From the IMG/VR virus record IMGVR_UViG_3300027659_000170, positions 1 through 27,241 of that record: 27,241 bases of DNA; one strand, written 5' to 3'. Of this stretch, positions 1-7,500 are shown piece after piece. A program made the translations under genes and the position numbers. The notes under the pieces are model-generated. The model saw only the letters and a program-made list of their open reading frames with translations, did no database searches and was not told where the DNA came from. Numbering within the stretch: the stretch's first letter is position 1; every line of letters starts with the position of its first letter. This DNA is from a virus.

Positions 1-94
1 CAAAGCTTCCTGTACCTGTTACAGCCAAGTGCGCACGGTGAGCCACCTCGCGGCTCAAGAACATCGTGGCAACCAATCGTCCAATCATTTCCAT
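1..94 (-). CDS. DUF5856-like phage protein, 5' part only (runs off the left edge)
   Basis: About 31 codons are visible, starting at the ATG at 94-92. A GGAG ribosome-binding site lies 7 bases upstream. The N-terminus contains MIGRLVATMFLSREVAHRAH, the kind of helical start I associate with DUF5856, a ferritin-like family of unknown function in phage genomes. It begins 12 bases after the stop of the 1134-residue protein and is probably co-transcribed with it. An in-frame second ATG at 88-86 is possible, but it sits less well relative to the GGAG. The family call rests on only about 20 residues from memory, and the rest of the gene lies outside the window. Confidence 0.6.
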   Translation of the reverse strand, partial: MEMIGRLVATMFLSREVAHRAHLAVTGTGSF

Positions 95-106
95 GTCGTA
101 ACTCCG

Positions 107-3100
107 TTATTGTCTTGGGGCCTGAACCTGAGCTTGGCGCTGCTGCAGCAATCCACTGATCGGGTCGTTCGGGAACATCGCAGGATACATCAGTTGAATG
201 TTGGGCGCGCCACCGGGAGCCGCAGCAGGCGCTGTTGGCAAACGGGGGTTGAAGTTTGTTCCACGTGTAGGTGGAGCAGGTGGCATGGCTTTGAGCATCT
301 TCTGTGCGCTTGTGCCGGGAACCACGGGCAGGTTGCCTAGATTGCCGATGTCTTCTGGCTGATCACCCATCGCTGCTTGCGCAGTTGTTTGCACCGCGGC
401 ACGGGTAATATTCTCAGGGAGATACGCAGACCTTGGAATACCAATCTTCTCCAACTCCCCGGCAAGCTTCTTGGCTTCAGCAGGCGTGCCCACATGCGTG
501 ATCCGCTTGGCAAATTCGGCGTCTTCCAGCGCTCTTGTGAAGATGCGCTGATAAATCTGGTTCTCCAGACCGCCTGCCATACGCAGCATGACCGCCAAAG
601 CACCCGTGGAGGGGTTAATTCGGCCCACAGCGGCCTCGCGGGCCGTGGTTGTAAGGAACTGGATACCCGCGCCAAATAAACGCTTCATGGCTTGATCTGT
701 CGATTCAAACGCAGGGATCTGTCCGGTCACGTCAGCAAAGGCATTCACACGGCGCTGCAAATCAGCCAAGGTTTTAAGGTCATCCAAGTGCGCTGTGTTT
801 TTAAACAGGATCTTGAGCGAGCCTTCGTTGTTGTCGATAAACGACTTAAGCGCGCCACCTTTTTGGGCACCACCAGTTGCCACATCAAACACAGAGCGGC
901 GAAGAGCAGCCAACATCTCTGGATCTTTTTCAATTCCGCGAACCAGTGTCTGCATGGTTGCAGGATCCCGCAGGGCAGTTTGCAGTGTTTGTGAGGGATC
1001 AGCACCGGGACGTGTGGCCTTGGCCAACAAGCTGTCAAGCTCTTGGTCCTTGGCATTGACTCGGCGCATGTCGATCTCGCCCATGCGCTTGACGTAATCG
1101 TCGGCAAACTTCACTTCGTCTTGCAACTTCATCTGCAAGTTAGCAGGCAGGGCTTCGACGATGTTTTTGTTCTTGTCCAGAACTTGACGAATCTTTTTGG
1201 GATCAATCAAACCGTCAGCATCAACAACGTTTTTACTGCGCAGCCAGTCGATTGTTCCGCGCTCTAAAAGTGAGTTAGCCTGAGGGGATCCACTGACAGC
1301 AAGTTGCAACTGTTTTAAATTGTCAGCAGTAGAAAAAGCAGTCTGGAGCAAGCGCTCGTTAGGCAAGAGGAATTCATCGCCGCCACGGGTCTTCTGTGTC
1401 AGAAGCAGAGGCAGATTCTTCTCGTATGCAGCACTGTAATCCTCTAGGATCATCTTCATGCCGTCATACTCTTGCTTGATCCTTGGCACGTTGTTCAGCA
1501 CAAGGCCTTCAATATCCTTGTAGACTGCGTTGCCTGTATCGATATAGCGCTGTGCATCTTGAATGCGGCTACTGCCGCGCTTCATGGAGCCGTTGTAGTT
1601 GATCACGGACTGATTGCGGAAACGCATAGCAGACTGCAAATAGTCAAGCGCCTCTGGCAAGTTTAAATTAATTGCTGTTTGGTCTTCGGCAATACGTGCT
1701 GCATCAACTTTTAGCTGTGCAGGGTTAATTTGCACAGATGTTCCCGGAGTAACAAAAACATTTGCTGTTCCATCCGGGTTGAGTTGAAGCTGCTTCATGC
1801 CTTTAGCCAGATCGCTAATGCCCAACATCCCTTTGCCGGATTTTCCTTTTGCTACTTTTTCTGTGGCAGCGCCTACTAGCTGCCGTGCGCTGTTAAGAGC
1901 GGTTTTTATTAGCTCTGGATCTACTCCTGCGCGTCCCATGTCGGCAAGCTGAGAATTCACTGCTTGATCAGTCAACTTCATCAACTGCTCTGCTTCTATC
2001 TTTGCGCGTTCAATCTCTTGTGTGCGTACAAAGTTTTTTAGCAAACGAATAGGCTCAGGCACTTGAACGTTCATTGAAGGACGCTCAGGCGTGTACTTTG
2101 CGATCAGTTCCTTGGCCGCTTCTTCAATATCACGAGCAGGGAACAGGGATTTACCTTGGTCACGCGTAGGCATCGGCAGACCTTCTGGCGACACGGCTTG
2201 CTTTAAGCCCATACGGCGCAAAATATTGCCGCGTGCCTTGGCATCCATTTCCATGCGGGCCATCAACACACCGCGCAACTCATCGTTTAAAAGATTGACA
2301 TCCTGTGGGCCGAGGCGCTCGGAGATAGACATAACTTCCGCGTCTGTCAGGTCCTTTTGGCTTTTGAGCAAGCTCTCAAAGAACTGCTGACGATCTGCTT
2401 GGGCCGCGGTGAACGCTTCTTGAATTGGCTTACGTGCTTCGGGAGAGAAGCTTGCAAACAAACTGTCCAGCGCTTGCTGGTTTTTGTTGATGCGCTCTTT
2501 GGTAATCTCAAGTTCCTTGGGGCCAAGCTGCTGCAGGAGTTCTGCTTTGCGCTGCACCAAGGGTGAGTACATTGTTTTCTCGGCAGCATCAAACATGAAG
2601 CCCGCATTTGCAACGCGGGGATCAGCTAAGGCTGCTTCAAGTTGCTTTAATGCTTGTTGTGCTTCGGGGCTCTCGGAGATAGGGCCAAACACCTGTGCCA
2701 ACTTGCTCTCAGCACGCTTCATCAACATGTTTGGAATCACGTTGATGATAGGCAGCTTGTACATGCCGGGCAAGCCCTCAAGCGTTTCTCTTTCAATCTC
2801 ACCAAGGCCGCTAGAAACGCCCTTGATTTTGTCAGACATAAACTTGAAACCTTTTACAGAAGGCAAGTTTGCAGCAGCTACAGGAAGACCGATGAATGCG
2901 GCTGCAGGCAGCAACTCTTCATAAATCTTCTTATAGGGGTTGCTGTCGTCTACTGTTTCTTTAACCGTTTGACGAAGTCCTTCGTACCCTGCACCAAACG
3001 CGATGTCCAGTGCTGCAGCCGTTCTCGGACTTTGTTGAACATATTTGATAGCATCATTTGCAATTCCTTTAAGTATGCCTGTCGCGGGCGCAGCCGCAGA

Positions 3101-3511
3101 GACAAGCGGTCTAACAGACCCTGCATAGGCAAGAATGCCAGTGAAGGGCATGGTTCCACCAACGCCTTCGCCTACAGCGCGGGCGTAGCGCTCTTCAACG
3201 TTCCTTGGGGCTTGTACGCCTTTGTTGAAGAGATTGGTGAACTGGAAAACTTGTTTCTCATCCATTCCCATGCCCTTGCCGATTAGGCGCTGAGCAGCAT
3301 CAGGAATAGCAAAAAGGGCCGAGTTAAAGCCCCATGAAAGATTGTTCAGCAGGCCCGATACGCGGTCCCCACCTTGTGTTTGAACATCCGGTGCAGCCGG
3401 GCCACCGGCACGGGGGTCAGTGGTGGTAGTAGGAACGCCTTCAGCACGACCAACAACCTCACCGGTTGAGAAGTCCACCATCTCCCCACGGGAATTCATC
3501 AAGGTTGGCAT
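107..3511 (-). CDS. Large internal virion / DNA-ejection-type protein (1134 aa)
   Basis: Last and largest of four consecutive long genes after the nozzle gene, the place where podoviruses keep internal (ejection) proteins such as T7 gp14-16 or P22 gp7/16/20. The protein starts MPTLMNSRGEMVDFSTGEVV. It has two hydrophobic, Gly/Ala-rich stretches at about residues 120-150 and 200-215, then long charged helical and coiled-coil-like sequence to about 1030. It ends in a Pro/Ala-rich tail (about 1075-1134) with the closing segment LMYPAMFPNDPISGLLQQR. No lysozyme or transglycosylase motif was recognised, unlike T7 gp16. The ATG overlaps the previous stop by one base (TAATG), and AGGA sits 9 bases upstream, so it is probably translationally coupled. 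The role is inferred from position, size and composition. Confidence 0.75.
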   Translation of the reverse strand: MPTLMNSRGEMVDFSTGEVVGRAEGVPTTTTDPRAGGPAAPDVQTQGGDRVSGLLNNLSWGFNSALFAIPDAAQRLIGKGMGMDEKQVFQFTNLFNKGVQAPRNVEERYARAVGEGVGGTMPFTGILAYAGSVRPLVSAAAPATGILKGIANDAIKYVQQSPRTAAALDIAFGAGYEGLRQTVKETVDDSNPYKKIYEELLPAAAFIGLPVAAANLPSVKGFKFMSDKIKGVSSGLGEIERETLEGLPGMYKLPIINVIPNMLMKRAESKLAQVFGPISESPEAQQALKQLEAALADPRVANAGFMFDAAEKTMYSPLVQRKAELLQQLGPKELEITKERINKNQQALDSLFASFSPEARKPIQEAFTAAQADRQQFFESLLKSQKDLTDAEVMSISERLGPQDVNLLNDELRGVLMARMEMDAKARGNILRRMGLKQAVSPEGLPMPTRDQGKSLFPARDIEEAAKELIAKYTPERPSMNVQVPEPIRLLKNFVRTQEIERAKIEAEQLMKLTDQAVNSQLADMGRAGVDPELIKTALNSARQLVGAATEKVAKGKSGKGMLGISDLAKGMKQLQLNPDGTANVFVTPGTSVQINPAQLKVDAARIAEDQTAINLNLPEALDYLQSAMRFRNQSVINYNGSMKRGSSRIQDAQRYIDTGNAVYKDIEGLVLNNVPRIKQEYDGMKMILEDYSAAYEKNLPLLLTQKTRGGDEFLLPNERLLQTAFSTADNLKQLQLAVSGSPQANSLLERGTIDWLRSKNVVDADGLIDPKKIRQVLDKNKNIVEALPANLQMKLQDEVKFADDYVKRMGEIDMRRVNAKDQELDSLLAKATRPGADPSQTLQTALRDPATMQTLVRGIEKDPEMLAALRRSVFDVATGGAQKGGALKSFIDNNEGSLKILFKNTAHLDDLKTLADLQRRVNAFADVTGQIPAFESTDQAMKRLFGAGIQFLTTTAREAAVGRINPSTGALAVMLRMAGGLENQIYQRIFTRALEDAEFAKRITHVGTPAEAKKLAGELEKIGIPRSAYLPENITRAAVQTTAQAAMGDQPEDIGNLGNLPVVPGTSAQKMLKAMPPAPPTRGTNFNPRLPTAPAAAPGGAPNIQLMYPAMFPNDPISGLLQQRQAQVQAPRQ

Positions 3512-5907
3512 TATTGGTTTCCTATCAGGCCACGCAATTGAGTAGGATTAAATTGTTGAACGCTGTTGTTTGGCATTCGGACATACACCGTTGCTTTTGG
3601 ATCTTGCAACTTACCAATGGTACTACCAAGGAAGTTAAACATGATGCGTTGGCTGTCTTTATCGGCAGGAATAACAAACGGATCGTTTTGCGTGCCGGTA
3701 TTAGGTGTGCGCATTGCGTAGTCGTTGCTTTCGTAGCCCAACTGGGTCAACACCTGCTGACGTGCGTTACGCAACATTGCTTCGGTACTTGCAAACCCCT
3801 TGGCCGCAAGTTCCTTGTTCTGGAAGAATGCAGTTGGGTTAGAGATGCCCTTGGCATTGTCACGAACCCACTCTTGCTCTTGCACAGCAACTCGGCCGCC
3901 ATCGTTGGCAGAAGCGATGTTTTTCAAAACAGAATTTAAGCCTGTTTGGATACGCGTAGCCGCATCCGCCTGATTTACGTCAGGACGTACCAACCCTGTT
4001 GGATCAATAGGAACAATCAGGTTGTTGATCTTGTCTTGGAACCACGTGCCGGGGCTGTACAAGCTTGTATATGTACCTTTGAGATTGTCCAAGGTAGACA
4101 AGCTGTTATCTAAGGAACGCAAAGTGTTTGTAAGCTTAACGCGCTCACCCTTATCTGTTTCCACAGATGTTGGCGCTTGTCCGCGGTTCTCAACGTATGG
4201 ATTGTCAGTGTCACGCAATGTAAAGCGACTCTGTAAAGCACTTTGCACTGTTGGATCTTTTGGATCAATTGACACACCAAGGAAGTTGCCATCCTTAGTC
4301 TTAGCAACTCGCAAACCGCCACCGCCGTCTTCAACAATAGGTGTGCCGGGGCCCTTCTTGATTTGCTCCAACAACAACCGGAAATCGCCATCGAGCACTT
4401 TCATCTTGATCTGCTGAGCATACTTGTCTTGCTCTTGAACGTCCGTAAACGCCTGTGACAAAGCTGCTGACTTAATCTTAAGGTCACGGTCCTTAGACTG
4501 TGCAATAAGCGCCATAAAGCCTTTTGGCAAACCAGAAGCTGCTTCACTAATTGCCATCGCAACAGTAGGCTGACGGCTAGACGCTAATTTGAAACCGGCA
4601 TCAGCCAACATCAACAAAGCATTTGTCTTCATGTCTTCTTTGTCACTGCCCAAGATTTCTTGGAACAAAGGAGCCAATTCAGCGTAGCCTTCCTTAGTCC
4701 GTTGTGCGCGGGTTTTTTCTTTGACGCCTGCTTTAAGTTCACGCTCATTAAACAGTTTCATCTTTTGGTCAATGAAAGTGCCTAACGGATCAGTATCAAC
4801 TTTGGCAGGCACGGCCAATTGGCGCTCGTCAATCGCTGCTTGCTCTGCTGCTGTTGTAGCAGCCGGTGCTATAGGAGGCGGTGCCGCTTGCTCAGTACGA
4901 GAAGAAGGTATTTGGTCAATCGCCGCAAGTTGCGCCATCTTGTCGTCGTAAGAAGCTTTTTGCTCAGCAGACATCGGCGTGCTGGAATCCTTCATGAAAG
5001 GAAGTGCAGATAAAGCGCCTGTACCAAGAGCTAAGGCAGGAGACATGCGGGACAGAGCTTCTGCCACGCGTGGGTATTCCTGTGCAGTACGCTGCACACC
5101 CATCTTCAGGCCTTCAGTAAACGTAGGGCTCATTAAAGGACCCATCGTTGTGTAGGGAGCCAGTTGTGTGCCTGCACCTTGAACAATCGTTCCGGCAGGC
5201 CCTTGAACCAAGGTCTCTCGTCCTTGCACAGACAAAGGCATAGGAGGGCTACCACCCGTAACACGTTGCACAGTGGGCTGAGCGCGCATGGTCAAGTTAC
5301 CAAGATACTGATTTATTGCAGGGCCGTACTGCGCGGCCTTGTCACCCATGAACTGGGCAGCACGTGTGAACGGTGTAATGAACGCGCCTGCAGCCGCCGT
5401 GATTGGGGGCATGCCATCAGGTGTGGGCGGAGCCTGCTCAGCCCCGCCCTGCGGAAAAGGGCCAGCGCCCTCCATTCCGGGAGGCATAGGAATACCACCT
5501 TGAGGAGGCATTCCGGCTTCAGGGGGCATCCCTGCTTCGGGTGGCATGCCCATTGGCGGCGGAGCCATCTCTTGGCCCTGTGGCAACGATCCAATACCGC
5601 CTTGTTGCGCGCCCATCTGGCCCATCAGCATGGCCAACACTTCAGGAGGCGTTTCCATGGCGGCTTCTTCACCAACCATCTGCGCTAATTCTTGATAACG
5701 AGCATCGACAGAACGCATGTCACCACGCAGGGTATTCATCAGGATCTCTGGGTTTTGAGGGGTGCGGGCCATCTGGGGCATCTCTTCAGTACCCTCTTCA
5801 GGAGCCTCGGGCATCTCATCTTCAAACCCTGCCATGATTCCAGAATTGCGTGAATCCTTTGTCAAGGGCATCGCAAACATGGCACGCTTTAAAATCTCAT
5901 TCTTCAT
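3511..5907 (-). CDS. Probable internal virion protein (798 aa) with Met/Pro/Gly repeat region
   Basis: Starts MKNEILKRAMFAMPL with an AAGGA site 7 bases upstream of the ATG. An acidic Met/Pro/Glu-rich segment (about residues 28-60) is followed by a Pro/Gly/Met low-complexity stretch (about 105-170) with tandem MPPEAG units. The rest is mostly soluble helical sequence with a second Ala/Pro-rich linker near 340-360, and its C-terminus (MFNFLGSTIGKLQDPKATVY and onward) looks globular. No enzyme motif is visible. It sits between the Gln-rich 526-residue protein and the 1134-residue protein, with a TAATG overlap to the latter, which suggests fixed stoichiometry of the two. I do not recognise a named family; the ejection role is inferred from context. 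Confidence 0.7.
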   Translation of the reverse strand: MKNEILKRAMFAMPLTKDSRNSGIMAGFEDEMPEAPEEGTEEMPQMARTPQNPEILMNTLRGDMRSVDARYQELAQMVGEEAAMETPPEVLAMLMGQMGAQQGGIGSLPQGQEMAPPPMGMPPEAGMPPEAGMPPQGGIPMPPGMEGAGPFPQGGAEQAPPTPDGMPPITAAAGAFITPFTRAAQFMGDKAAQYGPAINQYLGNLTMRAQPTVQRVTGGSPPMPLSVQGRETLVQGPAGTIVQGAGTQLAPYTTMGPLMSPTFTEGLKMGVQRTAQEYPRVAEALSRMSPALALGTGALSALPFMKDSSTPMSAEQKASYDDKMAQLAAIDQIPSSRTEQAAPPPIAPAATTAAEQAAIDERQLAVPAKVDTDPLGTFIDQKMKLFNERELKAGVKEKTRAQRTKEGYAELAPLFQEILGSDKEDMKTNALLMLADAGFKLASSRQPTVAMAISEAASGLPKGFMALIAQSKDRDLKIKSAALSQAFTDVQEQDKYAQQIKMKVLDGDFRLLLEQIKKGPGTPIVEDGGGGLRVAKTKDGNFLGVSIDPKDPTVQSALQSRFTLRDTDNPYVENRGQAPTSVETDKGERVKLTNTLRSLDNSLSTLDNLKGTYTSLYSPGTWFQDKINNLIVPIDPTGLVRPDVNQADAATRIQTGLNSVLKNIASANDGGRVAVQEQEWVRDNAKGISNPTAFFQNKELAAKGFASTEAMLRNARQQVLTQLGYESNDYAMRTPNTGTQNDPFVIPADKDSQRIMFNFLGSTIGKLQDPKATVYVRMPNNSVQQFNPTQLRGLIGNQ
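5478..5565 (-). repeat. 18-bp tandem repeat encoding MPPEAG-type units
   Basis: Within the 798-residue protein (about residues 119-146) the unit MPPEAG occurs twice, followed by MPPQGG and the degenerate IPMPPG. The DNA units are about 18 bp and differ at several third positions, so this is a diverged rather than freshly expanded array. Unit length is a multiple of three, so copy-number change would keep the frame. Confidence 0.6.
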
Positions 5908-5916
5908 GGTGCGTCC

Positions 5917-7497
5917 TTAAATAATTCCAGAGCGGCCTGCGGCGGCAGCGGCGCTTACTGCGCCAATTCCCAAACCTGCAGCTTGCGCAAAGGGGCTCGG
6001 AGTGGCTTGGCTTTGTGTGGTGACGGCCATCTGTGAAGTTGGCGCGCCTCTGTAGATATCGGACACAAAACCCATCTGCTGATAAGGCTGCATATTTTTT
6101 GTCAATTCGTTTTGACGAGAAGCATCCAACTCGGATTGCAACTGTCTTTGCTGTGTTGAGCCAAGGTTGTATAAGAAATTGGTGTCCTGCTGACCCATAC
6201 CTTGAGCAGCCTGACCCAAAGCAGCGCCTTGCGTAGCTAAATTGCCCTGCTGCGCGCCCAAAGCACCGAGGCCCTGAGCAATGTCGCGACCAATACCAAA
6301 TTGCTGAGTGGCCAAATTGCCAATGCCTTGGGCCATTGATTGGCCCAACTGAGACTGCTGACCATAAATATTAGCCTGCTGTCCTGCAGCATTACCATAC
6401 AGGCTTGAGAGCCCTGCTAACTGATTTGACAAACTTCCTTGTAGGCCTGCTGCCCCTTGTCCAAGCTGAGCTTGTTGAAGAGATTGTTGACCATACAAGC
6501 CTCCAATACCCTGCAAAGCCTGAGCTTGCTGAAGAGCCTGCTGTTGCTGTGTTTGACCAAATTGACCTTGCAGACCGGCTGCCCCTTGTAGTCCTTGAGC
6601 CTGCGCCAACTGGCGGCCCTGCTGAGCTTCAAATGCTTGCTGTGCCTGTGTTGCCGCTTGGTTGTAGCCCTGTGACAACCCGCCCACAATTGCGGCATTT
6701 TTCTGCTCTCCTAACGCACGTTGTAACTCTGCTCGTTGAACACCTTCACGAGAGCCACCAAATGCGCCAGCACGAACGGCCTGCGCCTGTAGGTTTTGTT
6801 GTGAAATATCACCTTGCCTGTTGATCTGACGAATAGACTCGTCAATTACCTGCTGTTGATACGGGTTCATGAACTTCTGTACACCGCTTGGATCGTACAT
6901 CTGCGCTGCACCTTGAAGTGCGCCAATGCCTTGGCCCAAGGTCCCCATGGCCTGACCAAAATTGGTAGGAGTTGCCCCTGCTGCAATCTTTTCCGCTTGG
7001 CCCAACGTAGCCAACGATTGGCCCATGTTGGCTTGCGCGTATTGATTGGCTTGTTGCTGAGCAGCAGTAAGGCCTTGCGCCCCTTGCCCAATTAGCGGAA
7101 CGCCTTGAACCGCTAAATCGGCGCTTTTACCCATTAGCTCAATAGGGGCCGCTGCGCGATTCATTGCAGCTTGTGCACCGGTAAACTGACCACGTGTATC
7201 TGCACCTAACAGCGTATCAATACCTTGCTGCACAGTGTTACCTGCTGCACCGTACTGGCCAGCAGCCGCACTCATGTACGGCTGATAAGCGCCAATACCT
7301 TGACGGCCTAAATCCAGCGCATTTAGCTGGTCAGGGCTCATGCCCGCTACTTGGTAGTCAGGCGTTAAATACTTTCCACTTAGCGCATTAAGATTAGCTG
7401 AATCAGCCAATGCTTTGGCTGAATCCATGAGCCCAACTTTGCGTTGCTCAATGTCCGATGCTTCCCGGGATACTGTTTCTTGAACTTGATTTGACAT
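5917..7497 (-). CDS. Gln/Ala/Gly-rich internal virion protein candidate (526 aa)
   Basis: The N-terminus (SNQVQETVSREAS) is charged. From about residue 60 the protein becomes strongly Gln, Ala and Gly rich. A well-defined block at about 208-256 contains NPYQQQVIDESIRQI and AGAFGGSREGVQRAEL, which I have seen in podovirus proteins encoded next to ejection genes. Residues about 285-445 are low complexity, with loosely repeated GLYGQQ and LGQGAAGLQG-like units of roughly 28 residues. The C-terminus is a short hydrophobic Ala/Gly segment (LGIGAVSAAAAAGRSGII). It starts 3 bases after the stop of the 902-residue gene with only a weak GGGG upstream, so coupling is likely. Predicted to be long helices, as in T7 gp14/gp15-like core proteins, but no homology to those is claimed. 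Confidence 0.7.
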   Translation of the reverse strand: MSNQVQETVSREASDIEQRKVGLMDSAKALADSANLNALSGKYLTPDYQVAGMSPDQLNALDLGRQGIGAYQPYMSAAAGQYGAAGNTVQQGIDTLLGADTRGQFTGAQAAMNRAAAPIELMGKSADLAVQGVPLIGQGAQGLTAAQQQANQYAQANMGQSLATLGQAEKIAAGATPTNFGQAMGTLGQGIGALQGAAQMYDPSGVQKFMNPYQQQVIDESIRQINRQGDISQQNLQAQAVRAGAFGGSREGVQRAELQRALGEQKNAAIVGGLSQGYNQAATQAQQAFEAQQGRQLAQAQGLQGAAGLQGQFGQTQQQQALQQAQALQGIGGLYGQQSLQQAQLGQGAAGLQGSLSNQLAGLSSLYGNAAGQQANIYGQQSQLGQSMAQGIGNLATQQFGIGRDIAQGLGALGAQQGNLATQGAALGQAAQGMGQQDTNFLYNLGSTQQRQLQSELDASRQNELTKNMQPYQQMGFVSDIYRGAPTSQMAVTTQSQATPSPFAQAAGLGIGAVSAAAAAGRSGII

Positions 7498-7500
7498 GTT

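Noticed and set aside
2654-3286. 210-residue open frame on the plus strand
   Set aside because: Antisense to a conserved-looking region of the 1134-residue gene, with Cys/Arg/Ser-rich composition unlike a folded protein and no strong ribosome-binding site noticed; a shadow of the opposite frame.
5164-5688. 174-residue open frame on the plus strand
   Set aside because: Lies opposite the Pro/Met/Gly repeat region of the 798-residue protein; its His/Arg/Cys-rich composition is the mirror of that low-complexity sequence.
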